Below, piece by piece: positions 11,001-25,300 of a stretch of DNA of 64,000 bases. A program made the position numbers and the translations under genes. The notes beneath the pieces were generated by a model, which did not search any database, was not told the origin of the DNA, and was given only the letters and a program-made list of their open reading frames with translations. This DNA is from Rhabdornis inornatus. Its lineage: Eukaryota > Chordata > Aves > Passeriformes > Rhabdornithidae. Location: NCBI GenBank assembly GCA_013397075.1, contig VWZS01003490.1:300134-364133 (forward strand), read 5' to 3'. Numbering within the stretch: the first letter of the stretch is position 1; each line of letters opens with the position of its first letter.

Positions 11001-12828
11001 AATGTAAAGCGTAGCTTACATGCAACAAATACACAGGGATTTTTTTGTGATTCTATTTTATTTTACTGTTTCTATTTTATTTTTATTGTCTGTTCCCTCT
11101 GTTGTATGTCCTTGTATTCCTTTCTCTGCACTTAGCAGGGGGCAACAGCAGAATAGGGCATGTGTGTGCCACACATACCAATGCTGCCTAGCGTATTGGA
11201 GTTGTTCGCTTACATCTTTCTTAACATCTGACTTATATTTGGTTCTAACTCTGTGAAATGGAGTGGCTGCATATTCTATTCTTGTATCCCTGGTCTAATG
11301 GCTATAATAGGGGCACTTACATTTCAGTATAGCAGCTTGTGATAAAATCTTCCATTAAGTGTAAACATTGCAATTGTTCTGCAAAAAAAAAAAAGCCTTA
11401 AGAATTTCATAATGTTGGAGTTAGTTTAGTTAAATGCTATGCTTATAGAGAAAAAAATAGAAAGAAAAAAACTTAAATTAGAAATGAGATTTTATTTTAA
11501 CTGCAACAAAAATATGTCCAGCATTTAAGAAACTATGGTGAAAGAAAGTAAACTACTGGAAATTTGAAAACTAACAGCAAAAGGCTATAACAAAGAAGAA
11601 ATTAAAAATTCATGGTACTGAGATGTATAGTATGGAAATATTCTACTTCTCTCATTTATGTCTGTCAAAAATATGCATTCATAAAGGTTCCTGTCTCCAT
11701 ATTTCTATTAAAAATACACAATAAAGGACAGGGCAAAAGCATAACAGCCAAGAACCAAGTATTTAAATTGTGGTCCCTGCCCCTGTTTACTTTCTAGGTT
11801 CAAAATAGCAAATGAAAACAGCTGGTGTTTATATTTAAAATGTAGTTTGTTTTAGGTTATATAATCTGCCAAAATTTAGGATGCAGAAGTACAGGCCCCA
11901 CACAGCTTTCATCCAACTGGAGGCTTGAATCTGATCAGATGACCACAAGAAGTTACTGGAATGATCTCCCTAAAAACTACTGATCCAGTACCCTTTTACA
12001 GATAATCTCTTTAATGGAATTGCACACATAGATGGTATTTCCCTGTAAGCTGCTCTTGTATTTGATTTTAAAAACTACCTGAACTCCATAAATAAAAGTT
12101 TAATGGATCAATAGAAATTCAAAATCTTCTCTAAAAATGTAAGCAGGACTGGTACCTGAAACTAGTTTTAACTAGTTGCTGCTTCAACTATTCAGCAACA
12201 ACTTACTTGAGACAAATTAAAGGTGCTTCTGTTTCTACTGCCTGTAATTGTCTGAAGGCTTTTCATCTTTCATCTTAATAAAGGAGGTTTAAGTAGGTTT
12301 TTTAGTTTCTGCTATGGAATGAGGAGAAACATATTTGAATAATAGTTCAGGACCATTCTGTGTCATTTCTTCTACATATGTTGGAGAAGAAATAGATAGT
12401 TCTTATGAGTCATCTGCTCTGATGTTTGAAATTTAAACTGGGCTTTGGTTAATCTTTTGTTTGCACATAGTTTTAGCAAAATGTACTCACATCTCAGCTG
12501 ATTTTTTTTTTTTTTTTAATGCTAGGAATCTATACCAACTGAGACAAGTCATGGATTTCCAAGTCTGGCACGACAGTTAAGAGTCACACTAATAAAAACG
12601 ATCATATTTCATCAGCTGTTGGCTAATGATTTATAAAAATTTGATCAGGGTTTGCGCTTTGATTAAACCTGCTTTCTTTTGCCAGAAAATAATAGTTTAT
12701 TCTTGACAGCTGTTTCCAGGACATATTGCTGCTTAGGAGAAACTGCTGCAGCTGCCACAGGAGTGACTCAAGCAGACAATCTGGGAACAGAGCAAAGTGC
12801 TTAATAGGCAGCTTCTGAAATGTAGAAA

Positions 12829-12837
12829 TACACACAG

Positions 12838-12876
<39 letters not shown>
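12829..12876. repeat. (CA)n microsatellite
   Basis: An almost uninterrupted CA dinucleotide run of about 18 units (12841-12876), with a short imperfect leader from 12829. The Cys/Val-repeat open frames on the minus strand here are artefacts. Confidence 0.97.
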
Positions 12877-12882
<6 letters not shown>

Positions 12883-15800
12883 ATAATTGACTGTGCCACA
12901 AGAATGAAGGAATGATACAAGAGATCTCACATACACTACACATTCCAAATATTAAAGAGAACAATATAGTAATAACAAAGAAACATGAAAACTGTGCATG
13001 TTCATAAAGTACAGTCTTATTGCTATGGCACTACCTGCAAAAGCTGTGTCAACAAAGGATTATACAGTTAGAAAAGTATAAATAGATTTTGTATTCTAAT
13101 TTATTTTTCTATATTTTTTAATGCCATGGAAAAAGCTGGTATTTTAATGGAACCACAATTTGTAGAAAGAATAAGGCTTCTAAATCTAACAGTTTCAATA
13201 AGCCAAAACTTGTTCTCATTTACGACAGCAACAGAGCCTTTAGAGGACAGAATGAGACATAATTCTGATCAAGCTATTTTCCACAAACCTAGGCTGGAGA
13301 AAAATCTCATCTGTCTTCCACTAACAAGAGCTGTATGCTTTTGTTTTCTTTATGGAAAGGGTAACAAGGGATTCTTGCGATTTATGAACAGGACAGATAC
13401 TGCTATTTTGGAAGTAAGGACGTTATTCATGTACATTATTCGCCTCCCTTTTCTGCTGTAGTGTTTAGAAGAAGGTTAGTATTTGCGAAGTAGAAAGGAT
13501 TACTGCATAGAAATTGCAAAAAAAAATGTTTTTCAGGTAGTTGAGAAATCCAGTATGTTTTATGCATCACAGCAAGAAGAGATGCATCATTCCAGCTGCT
13601 AATACCAGATGACAGAATTATTACTGATTGGTTTAGGAGTCTTTGGATCATGTTGCAGATCCTGCCACTGTTGGGTAACAGAGCCATCTGAAAAGGATGG
13701 GTGTGGAGTGCGTTTTGCAAGTGTTTCAGTGAATGACCCGCGGGTAATACATTCCACAGAAGTTTAGAAATCCAAAAGTTAGGAGTTTAGTTTAAGCAAG
13801 TCTTGCTTCTGAAACCAGTAGAAAGATATGGGTGGTTCCCAGAAGCAATCTAAACTAGCGCTAGAATACATCACTCTTTCAGGATGTCATATTTGGCCTT
13901 TGCCAAAATCACTGGAGATAAAAGCTGATGCACAGGGATAGACTTCAGCTGCATTTGAGAAGGTGTTTCTGGGTGAATCTCATGCTTACATTACCCTTCA
14001 GAACAAAACCAAGATATCTGCAATATCCTGATATGAACCTGGGGAGACTTGGAGTTCTTGTGCAGAACATTTAATAATATCTGTTTCTTGCTATTTTCAC
14101 ATGGTTCATGCTGTGCAAAAACATTAGTCTTGGGGTTCCTCCTATGAGGGTTATGACATCAGACACTGCAAAGGCTGATGAGTTTTGTAAGTGGCCTGAT
14201 TTTACAGACAGTGGCATATAACTGGGGATAAGCAATTGGTATGTTAGCAATGGTTTAAACTTTTTGTGGCTTTGCCAGATGAAGTATAATTCAGACATAA
14301 ACAAAATTGGCATGGGGGGGCAGTGACCGGTTCTTTTAAAGAAATTAAGCCATTGTTCTTTTTCAGTGTCTCAAATTATTATTTGTTTGAATCATTAGTA
14401 CTTCATGAAGATAAGTTCTAACATAGCTGAATGTGAAATCTAGCTTGTCTTCTTTCTGGGTAAATAATAAATAAATATGCTGTACTCTATCTGTTTGGGA
14501 GAAGGGAGATATACCATGTTTCAGCCTGGATGCAGATTAAAGTGCTGCACCCATGCATTTTGAAGAATGACTTTTTTTGTCTATGCTTTTGTCTAGATTA
14601 GTACAAAACTCAATGTTCTGATCTTAAGAATACAAAGTATCCCAATATCTCTTCTTAATAAATCACAAAAACTTTATCAAAAAGTGCATGAAAGTAATTG
14701 TTCTGGTTATACTTGAGTTTTACTTACTCTTTTTTGAGACTTCTACTTGGTTAAAAATTGTGTGATGTATCACTTATCGAGAAGAAGTATCCCCATGCTA
14801 TCCTTTCTTTAAATACAGCTTCATTTCAATGTAGGGAATTGTATTATTATATTTTTGGGAAAAGGATAATAACATGCTTTGATGTGGGACTGAGCTCATC
14901 CTTCTCCTTTGAATAATGTATACAGCATATCTGTAAGATTCACATTGTGTGATTGCATGAAATATATAACTGTAATCATACTTCTGAGCAGGAATTTATT
15001 TTATTTGAACAGCAGACTCCTGACTGAAATGAAAATGATGTGATAGGGAAAACTACAGCATGTCTTGATATTTCTTCTACTAAGACATCAAAATTTTTCT
15101 TTGAGAACTAGCAGAACATAAGAGTTAGCATATTTAATTAAAAAGGAGTTTCAAAGCATACTTTTTATTTTTTTCTGTGAAAGGCTGTTTTCTCCTTACA
15201 TTGCACAAGAAATCAGATTAAAGTCAACAGAATGTTTTGTTTGTTTACTTGCTGGTTTCAGAACATACATGGTCCAAAACAGTTGACTCCTGTCTTTCAC
15301 TGACCTATTTGTCTGACAAACTTACAAGTTTGTATACTTTGAGATGTTACTCCATTGATGCTGTCTTTGCCCATCTGTTTTTCCACTTTGGGACTTGCCC
15401 TAAAGAAACACCTTTTTCAGGCTGCCATCCTATTTATGGAGACATGAGCAGAACAGTAGCACTTATGTGAAAGAGCTGTCTTAACAAACACATGTAGTTA
15501 ATCCTAAAGTATTCAAGCACCCAATACTTTTTTTCTCTGTGGAATGCAGAACAGATGCAGATGAAAGGAATAAATTTTAAAACTGATATCTTCTGCAAGC
15601 ATAATTTAAACTGCTGGAGCTATGAAAGGTAATAACATTGTCAAAAATATAGGGATTTATTTACATAACCACTTCACAGAACAATCATTACTAATTTAAA
15701 AAAAACCTAAAATTCCTGCAAGAGGCCAGTCTGGAGATGAACTATTTTTTAAAAACTAAAATAAATAAGTCCTTACAAGAACAATCTGTTTAATCAAAGT

Positions 15801-18684
15801 TGAATTCAGTATATTTATTTGTTGGGCAAAACAAGCTTTCATTAAAAGTTGGCCAAACTGAAATAACTTATGATTTTATAATCAGAACATTTCAGTGCTA
15901 TGAGTCTTAAAAGAAGTAATCCACACTGCATTTTTAAAGAAACAAATCAGTATGGTAGGAATTTTTGTTCCCTGTCTCTACCTCTCTGCTCTCCTATTTG
16001 ATTAAGAAGGGGAGGTAGAATGATTTTAATGGTTGTATTTTTTTTTAGATTGATTTGCTGGTGTACAGTTTCATGGCTGCAGAATCTGGAAGAGAAAGAA
16101 GAATCATTTGAGAAGCAACAGAAAAGGCACTGTGGATTCCAGAAATCATTTTTCTTTAGAGCTACCTTGAGTCGCAGAATACAAAAAAATAATACTGAGA
16201 ACACAGACAGGTATGCTTTCATTACATGGAACAATAAAGGATGTAATGAATTGCTTAGGCCAAAGTAGCACAGTCATTTTAATTCACAGTAAGCTGAAAG
16301 TGCTACTTGGAGATGGTTTTATCCATCCTTTGAACTTGGATACTCATGTTTCAGCACCAGTTCACATAAGGTTGTGCAAAAGAGATGAACAGAAGTGTTT
16401 TATCTGGATCAGTTCCAGGTCAGTGCTAACTGTGAGTGTAAAGGATGTAATTGCAGAAAACCTGCAGAAGAAGTGAATGGGAGGCGGTGATGGGGTCGTG
16501 TTGTCTCACTCAAGGCCCGACTGGTCTGCCCATGGAGCTGCCAGCAGCTGTGTCACACCTGATCTGACACGGGCTGCTCTCGAGCTGGGCACTCATGGCT
16601 GCTTCTCTCTCTCCCTCATGTTCCTGACCCTGTGTCCCTGCCCCCCGCTTGCACTGGATCACTTGGCTTAGAACCACAGGGCTTCTTGGTAAGGTACGTT
16701 TCTGTCAGATCAGAAGCTGGCTCAGTATGTGGTTTGGTAATTGCAAAATTTGGTGTAAGTGAATGGAGAGGGTGATGGATGGAGTTGTGATGGAGGAGAA
16801 TGGAAGATGTCAGACTTCATATGAAACTGCACCTTGCCATCACTGGGACTAAGAAGACATCTTTGTGGCTGGACATTCTCATAAAAAAATTTTAAAAAGT
16901 ATTAATCATGCCAGTGTAATTGAGAAGAACCTTTCTATTTTAATTTTTACAGCATTTCTCAAGTCTGAGAAATAATTAAAGCAATCTGGAAATCAATTCC
17001 ATTCCCAATAATTGTCATGGTTACTAAATCTGTATAAGCATAAAAATGATCTTTGCTATAGGATGATATCTAGCATACAAATATCTTCATGGAAGAATGG
17101 AGTAGAATCTTATTGCTAGTCTTGTCCAAGTTTGGGACTGGAGATGTTCAAGTCTCTTCAGGATTTCTGCTTTATAACTTCATCACACTTACAGTAGATT
17201 CGCCCCCACTAATCCCTTCAAAACTGCATACTGCCAAGCTAATTTCAAATAAGAAAAAATAAGTCTATTTTTTATGTCAAATGGGTCATCACTCTTAATG
17301 CCTGGCTCAAGCAATATGACAGTATGGAAGAAAATCTGGGTTTTTTTTCAGAACTTCTGCAGCTGCGAAGCTGCATCACAGTTCAAGATTTCATCACAGT
17401 TCTCAAGAAAACCTTGAGACCAACCTGTAAAAATATTATTATTACTTATAATAAAATTGTTGCTATTATTACTAGAGTATTATTTCTTAAACATTTGTAT
17501 GCATTTATACGCTATATTTCTTAAACATTTACACCTTGAGAGTTTTATTTCACAGTAGCACATAAAACAGAATTACATAGAGACTTCTGAAGGTCCTGCT
17601 TTAGTGTGGACTGTTCTGGGGGCTCTGTCATCACTTAGGAGAGTAAAATCTCTTTCTCTTTCACCTTCCCAGATCTGTTTTCAGGAACTTGTGCTTCTTG
17701 CCAAGCAACTGATGGTCGCAGGCTGTAAGAGTGGCCTTCACTGTAATCTATTTTCTCCCCAGCCCCAGAATGAGATCAGATCTATCAGTTCTTGCTGTGT
17801 TTTCCAGGCAAGGTGCCAGTAACTTTGCCATATGCCGCCAGCAGGGAACTTTAACAAAGACATGTCTTGGCGATTGCTTTTCCTTTTTAAAAGACAAAGG
17901 AAACTGTATATATGTCTTGATGAAGGGGAGCTCTAGCATAACTGAATGTCTTTTCTTTTGCAATAAATCTGAACTTAAATCAGCTCAAACTCTTAAAATA
18001 CAATTTTTCGAGGAAAAAAACCTACACAATTTGGCAGAACCAGATTAAAAACATATTAGATGCTATAAAATGTTATAGTAAAAGACATCTTCTATGTTTG
18101 CTAAACATTGTGCTAATGAGTGATATAATGAATATTAGAAAAAGCAGCAAATTGATTCCTAAATGTCACAATTACATTTTAACAGAGGACATTAAAAGCA
18201 GTTATTTCCTTTCTTGATTGCTTAGACGTTTTATTATTTCATTATAATTTATCATACAAATCCAAACCAATCCGCTTCTTTGTTTACAGATAATAAATAA
18301 ATAGAATTTAAAAGGGAGTTATAGAAACCCCTTCAGTAGAATTTATATTATAGCAATTGACAAAGATTTTTGTCAGAACAACTGAAGCATTTTTTTGTCC
18401 TCAGCAAGACCAAAACAAGACGGTATTGGTAAAGCTTTATGTGAGAAGGGCCATTGGCACTCACATTCAAAGTAATTATTCTTGTAAAATTAATTAACTT
18501 TTTTTTTAATCCAAGCCCTTAGAATACTTCCCATTAGTAACAGCAGGTCTGTGCTTTTTATGTTCATTGTGGCAGATGTTCTTTACATCCCAGATTTCTT
18601 CAGAACAACAGAATGGTTTGATGGATGAAAGACTACATCTGGAAAAAGTGTATCAGTCAGCGTCATTAAAAGCCTGAGCCAGAG

Positions 18685-18702
18685 CCCACTGAAATCAGTG
18701 GG
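18685..18702. repeat. Short palindrome in an old-repeat-like segment
   Basis: CCCACTGA and TCAGTGGG, perfect 8-base inverted arms separated by AA, inside GAGCCAGAGCCC...GGGAATCACTGG. Phrases of this kind (cccatt/cact-gaa-atcaatggg) recur in amniote genomes within ancient dispersed repeats. The family assignment is uncertain. Confidence 0.45.
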
Positions 18703-19059
18703 AATCACTGGCTTATGCTCACATTTTTCATATCTTGTTAAGAGGGAGTAGGTCTTGATTATTAAAAAAGAATGGAATGACATTCTTTACTTGTATTGCA
18801 CATAATTTCTTTCTTCAATAGTGGGGAAGAAAAAGATTGTATTGGCAGAAGAATCTGTCATGGCACTTATGGATAGCTAGGCTTGGGATCCCATGAGACT
18901 TTCAGGTTTGCACAGTGACTACCAGCTGGCAAACATCCTTGGGGAGTCTGCAAAGGCTTCTAAGACCTGCTGGGAAGGTGCAACTGACTGTGGTGGACCA
19001 GTACTACTGACAAAAGGGAAGAACATTTAAGCAAACAAGGAAGCTAAAGACTTGGGTTT

Positions 19060-19390
19060 GTATGACAGCATTTTGGCCTGGCCAGGGTTAGTTTTGAAGT
19101 AGCCAGAAGGAGGTATGGCTATGACCTGAATGTTATTCTATAACACCTCACATCATTTTCCAGAGACTGGGGAAGGGTCTCACTTCCAGGTTGGGGGAGT
19201 ATGGTGTGGTTGGCTTGGGCTCCGTGGTGAATGTTTTACATGTGAACCACTCATCTCTCTCTTGTACACATTTTTATTAATATTGTTGCTGTTACAGTTA
19301 ATTTTCTTGTTTCATTGTTGTTTCCAGTAAATTGTTCTTACCTCAACTCATGATCTTTATTTCTTGTGCCTCCAATTCCCCTCTCCAAGG
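19060..19390 (+). mobile_element. Solo LTR-like remnant, avian ERV type
   Basis: It begins TGTATGACAGCATTTTGGCC, followed by GGGTTAGTTTTGAAGTAGCC, a phrase typical of the 5' end of avian ERVL-like LTRs. It then has a TG-rich middle and an R/U5-like end (AATTTTCTTG...AAATTGTTCTTACCTCAAC, then TTTATTTCTTGTGCCTCC). No internal retroviral genes flank it. It is old and probably internally deleted; both ends are approximate. Confidence 0.65.
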
Positions 19391-22300
19391 ATAGTCCAAG
19401 GAATCAAATTCTGATGGGCATGTAAGCTACTGGATGACACTATACTGGAATTGCAGCATTAGTGTTCATCACCTATGGAAATGGAAGAGGAAACATAAAG
19501 AAAGATTAAATCACTTTTCAGCAAAGTTAGGGAGAATACTATGAACAGGACGGAATCCTTCAAATTGTATTTAAAACAAGAAAATACAAAATACCATAAG
19601 CTTTAATTTATTAAATGTCAAAATATGATCAGTTTGGCAGAATGGAAAAATAATTTGAGAATCAACAAGATAAAAGCATCAAAATTAGTAATAAGATATA
19701 TTTGAAACAGGGAAAAAAAAAAAAAAGCCAGCATTTATTTGCCTAGCAGATCATTTGTATGAAATGTACTCAGAGAGACGAATTTTCTCTATCAGTATAT
19801 TCTATGAAAAAGAAATGAAGATTCTCCCATGCTAAAGTGCAGTCCTCTGGGGAGGAAGGCTCACTGGACAGTCTGTCTGAATTTGTAAGTTATTGTGGAA
19901 GCAGCTACAGATAAAATATTGAAAAAAAAAAAAGATAAAATGGTCGGATAAAATACATAGAAACCAGCACTGTCACAAAAATTCTGAAAGAGTTCAGGTG
20001 TAAAATGGTTCGACTACTAATGGTGTAAATTCTTACTTGACTGGACAGTAAATAAAACAGCAGATGAAATTCAAAAGAGAGAAAGGCAAAATGAAATGCT
20101 GTATAGATAACATAAAGAAATCTGTGCTTCTGAAGACAAGAAATCCTAGCTTTGCGCATAAACCGATGAACTCTGAGTTGACTGCTTTGACTTAGGAACA
20201 AGACCTTGGGATCATGATAGCTTTATGGAAGTGCCATTTTCATGCAGTCAATGTTCACTTCATGCCCCAAGAAAAAAAGAATCTTAAAAATAACACGAAA
20301 AAAACAGAGAACAAAAAATAGAGAACAAAAGAGAAAACTATTATTAAACTGAATAAACGCAGTATTTGCCTGCATTTCACTGCTGTCCTCTCACTATAAA
20401 AAGGCTACCTATATAGATGGGAAAAGTTCATTGAAGAAAAACAAGAGAAGAAACATTGAAGGAATTGAAGTCTATCTCAGACACACTATAAGAATGGACT
20501 TTGTCAGCTGGGATTATTTAGCTTGGGAAAGAGATGACTTGGGGGGTACAGTAGAACAGGAGCCAGGCTCAAAGCAAACAAAACAATATTTTTCATACAG
20601 AAGGTAGTAGATCTGTGGAATTCTATGTAATAATATTGAGGTATTAAAGAACTCTACATGGTTTTACAAGGGAGAATGGACAAGTTCTTAGAAGAAAGGT
20701 CCATTACAGGCTACTAAATGGACAAACCACAAAAGGATCAAGAAACTCACAACATTGAAAATAACCGGAAGTTGAGAAATGACTGTATAATATCATATAT
20801 ACTTGGTCTGTTCCTACTTTTCTCTGTCTGTCCACTTAGGCTAGATATACCTTAATCTGAACAAGAAAAACACCTGTATAATCGAAAATTTTCATAATAC
20901 ATTGTTGTTGTTATTTAGTATTCTTCATATAGTGTTATATTATATGTATTTTTAAAACAAAAAAACCCATGGCTTACTGGATGAGCTTGTTGCCTGAAAA
21001 TCACATGATAAAATTACTAATATTCCTCTTGTAGCTTTTACGTCTGAGAACTTTAATCATGACTCAAAATTTTGCCACATCTGATAAAAATCACAGACAG
21101 AAAAACAATACAATAATGGAAATACTAAGTCTGTGGTAATACACACATAGAACAAGAACCAGAAACAGACACAACTATAGCAGCATATACCTACTATACA
21201 CTTGTAACAGCTGTACAAATAAACTATGAGACAACGCGAGACACAATATTCGTTTGGTTGTACAAAATTTTTAGGGAGCATGGTGGTAGAAGGGTATTTG
21301 CATGGAAAAATGAAGCCAATTTGCAAGTATTTACATGGAATACATTTTAAGTATGAAGGATGACTGGAAAAAAGCCCACAAATTTGGCTGAAAATTCATC
21401 AGCAAACTAGAGGCCAATATATTGTGTTAAACAAATTTGTATGGCAAATTTCATCTGCTGTAAAGAAATGGCAGATGAAAGAAAGAGTAATCTGTGAAAT
21501 GTACAGAAATCAAACTCAAGAAGTTTTTGACAGATGTAGTGGAGGCAAATTCACCAGAAAGAAAAAAATGGAAAAGGAACATGGGAGAAGCTGACTAGAA
21601 TCATTAAAATAGATATTGCAGCATCAGAGCTGCATTTTTGAAAAGCAGAGAAAGAGAAGATTGATGGATATGAGAAGGGAGATAAGCCTAGACAATTTTA
21701 GCTGAATGGACAGACAGAAAAGCTGCATGTGATGTATGTTTTACATTGAAGGTTTCAGACATGACTTCAGTGGCAGAATCTGCAGTGAGGTTTGAGTTGA
21801 GGATGATATCCTCTGTGTGGGTATTTGTGACAGGAGGCGGTCTCATAGTGGCTAAGTAGGTAGGCATATACAGCCAGGGTAATGGTGGGAATACATATGC
21901 AAATATATCTATATAGTTAGAAAGCTCTTCTACTGAACATACATACTGTTGTTTTTTACTGTTGTTTTTCACTTTTCCTGGACTCTTTCACAACATGTGT
22001 ACCATGTAATCAAAACCCCCCCCCCATAATTAATTGACTGAGGCTGAGCACGACCTTAGGAATGCAAGAAATCTCTCAATGTCTGATGGGAACTTTCCCT
22101 GGTAGCATTTGACTGCAGTAGACCTTGTAGCAGTCTGCACTTTATTTCAGAGTCTTATTGTTCAGAGACCATTCATACCAAATTTTCTCCCCTTTGCAAT
22201 TTAAAAAAGCAAGAACATCTGATTCAGACTTTTTATATTTTACCATATAATTCTAGACAAAAGAGATCACTGAAAGAGCTTGCTGTAATGGCACAGTTAA

Positions 22301-25300
22301 AGTGTAAAAGCTGTAAGACACCTCTTTGGAAAGATATTTGAAGAGGTCAGTCTCTATACTAAGGATGATGATGTTTGGATAGACAAAAAAAGAGTCTGCA
22401 ATTTGGATTCAGACAGGTAGGTCATGGCTTTAACTGTCTGCTCACTGACAGAAAAAAATGGATACAAGATTTCATACTATTATTCTCCATTTGCAGTTGG
22501 TGGATAAGTTAAAAACAGACTTACTCTTGAGTTTATTCACTATTTGAGGTAATATTGCACTTTTCCCTTTGAAAACTCACCAATTTCATTAAACTAAGAA
22601 TAATTTGAGCATGACTGTATTCTGTGCTGACTTGCTATAGTGTAAGTCCTTCTAAAATGGTCTTTATCAAGCCACAACAAAGATTCCTTTTTTCTTAAGG
22701 CAAAAGTACAGGCAGAAGATACTATTTTCTTTCCTTCTCCAGCAGCTGAACAGCAGCACTGAAATGGAGATTCAGACACCTACTCTTGCAACAGGCTGCA
22801 CACTGAAGGCTCAGCCTGAAAAGAACCACTGGAATACTGAGATAATTCAAAGACCTGATGTGTTTGACATGACCTGAAATACTGAAATAATTCTAGGAAT
22901 TTTTTTAGGTATTATGTTAGTGATGGAGCTGCCATGACATTTTCATACTAGGTATACTATTTCAGCTCTTCACAATTTTCCACTAAGAATGACTTTTTAA
23001 GATGATTTTTTGTATGTGCATGAAGGTGGTACTGGCAGATGCTAAACTGACAATACTTAAAATCTATTTAATGGATATAGTAATGTCAGTACAGTGCCCA
23101 GCTCCCAGCAGTGTGCCAGTAATACCGCATTTCTTCTAACAAAAAAGCAATTGAACATTTCAAAATCCTTGATTTTCTGCTGAAACTGGCAAAGGCCTTG
23201 CAGAAATAAGGAGATTAGACATTCTGAAGGTTTCTTTCATTTGGAGCATGAATTCTCCCTTCTTTTTCCCTTACTTGAAATAATCTGACTCTAGTAGCAT
23301 CTACAAAGGGGGAACTACCTTTTAATAGATGTTTTAATAGCCAGAAACTTCCAAAGAATGATGAACAAAAGATAAACTGGTAGTTCAACTTAATTTCTGT
23401 GCTGTATGTTTTATTTACTTCTAATTACTACGTTTGGAGGATTTGTTGGTAAGCCTTATCTTTGCAGTGCCCAGAAAGCTAGAGAAACAGTGAATAAATT
23501 TTAGGCACTTCACAGTTCTTTTCATTTTATTGATGTGGGGTTTTTTCCTGTTGAGGAATGAGGGCAGAGTATGCAAGCTGACTACAGAAGATAACAAAGA
23601 GTGCATGCATGTTATTTTCAGAAATGAAAGAGTCAATATTCCTTTGGAAAGGTAAAAAAGGAGAGGGAAAAAAACACATTTGGGACAAGAAGAAGTAGGA
23701 CAGAAGGGCTGAGAGGGCTTAAGTAATAGGACAGAGTACAGAGAACAGAGGAAGGAGCCGTTGAGGAATATGAGGTGCTAATGAGGAGCAGGCAAGTAGC
23801 CATTAAGGATGTTTGATCACCTATTCCTGCCAGAACTATTCACGTAGAGACTGGAATAATCCTAGCATTGCAGCTGTCCCAGAGGGCCGAACTGAAAGTC
23901 AGACAATCCATACATGTACTTTGACATTCTTATTTAAAGGATTAATAAATTTCTGCACTGTTCTACAGGGTGCTCCTCTCCCATTGTCTGTGCTGAAAGC
24001 TCTCATTCTTTGAAGCTGTCTGCGCTGCTCAGCCTGATCTTCTATTTGGACCAAATTTGGAGGCAGTTCTTTTTACTGTTCCTTCCTGTTACATGTGATT
24101 TGGGCTGTCCTGCCAATCACTGTGTATGGGACAAGACCAGGGGCTTGTCCATTGGCAGGGAGGAGGTTCAGCAGAACCTGCTGCTGCACCTCATCATGGC
24201 TCTGCAGTCTCAACAAAGGGATCTGAGCCCTGCTACTTGTCTTTTAAGACTGAAATAGTGTGTTTAGGGAAATAGTAGGATAGGGATTGCCAGTCAAAAA
24301 GGAAAAAACAACACCCAGGGAATGAAAAGCTGACATACCCAACTCCTCATTGAACAGGAAGATGATCAGAGTTTGGAAGAAAATACTAGAGTTCATGGGC
24401 CAATAGCATATTTGGGTAGGGCTGGCAAAATCAGATTCAGGAAAAGAATTCACTTTGCAGTCATGTCTCCTATGTAGCCGAAGAATTAATGGAGGAAACA
24501 GGAGCAGTCAGTATGAACATATCAGCTATGGATGTGATAAGATGCTACAAAAACCCCAGCAAATTTAATCACAGAATTAAAACAGAATTCACACTTACCT
24601 TTGAAATTTTCCATCCTTCAAAAACACTCAACATCAGAAACATAAAAAATTATTGTTGAAAGTGTTTCAGCTGCATAATCATATCATATACCAAACAGCC
24701 ATCCCTGTGCTCTATTTAAAAACTTACACACCACCGACAAGCTACCCATCTTTGCAATGCCAGGAGGAGTTTTAGCTCTGGTACATGCAGCACTATGTTA
24801 GATGTACCACAGGCTCTGACCACAGAATACATACTTTCCAAATTTTATGTCCCCTCCACTCTTCACCATGATAGGGAAGATGTGAGCTAATGCCTTTACA
24901 AACAATTCCATGGGTGAAGGCATGGGTGTTAACATCTTTGAAATGGATCTTCATGTCTCCACTAACTTCAAGTGACAGGTTTGTTAGAAAGCCTAGACAG
25001 CTTGGCTCATGAAATGGACAAGTGGGAGTTTCTGAACTTTGGGCAGCAGGTTTGTTACAGAGCCCAGTTTGACTCCTGAGACAGACAAGCTAGTCTGCAC
25101 AAGACTGGGGTAAAATGACAGGGGGGATATGTGGTAGATGGTTCGGGAAGGCTGTACCTTCCTCGTACCTCAGGCAGTGGGGAAAGGAAGAGGGCAACAT
25201 GCAGCTGGGAGTTTAAGATGAGGCTGTGCCTTACGAAACCCCAAGAGAACGCTGCATGCGTATGTCCCAGTGTACTCCCTCCCTTTATTCGAATGAAGTT

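Larger units (their letters stand above)
8031..19059. other. Gene-poor spacer between NDUFA4 and PHF14, left part
   Basis: About 11 kb of AT-rich DNA with no exon-like segment that I recognise. The longest open frames (for example 13126-13461, 111 codons) are within chance expectation and match nothing I know. Contents noted: a (CA)n tract at 12829-12876, an isolated GC-rich patch at 16470-16680, and a palindrome-bearing old-repeat-like segment at 18675-18715. Confidence 0.55.

Noticed and set aside
12623..12964. 113-codon minus frame with a Cys-Val repeat
   Set aside because: Its repeat part is the (CA)n tract; the flanks have no recognisable protein sequence.
13126..13461. 111-codon plus-strand frame in the spacer
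   Set aside because: Length within chance expectation for this much AT-rich DNA; no recognisable domain and no splice or promoter context.
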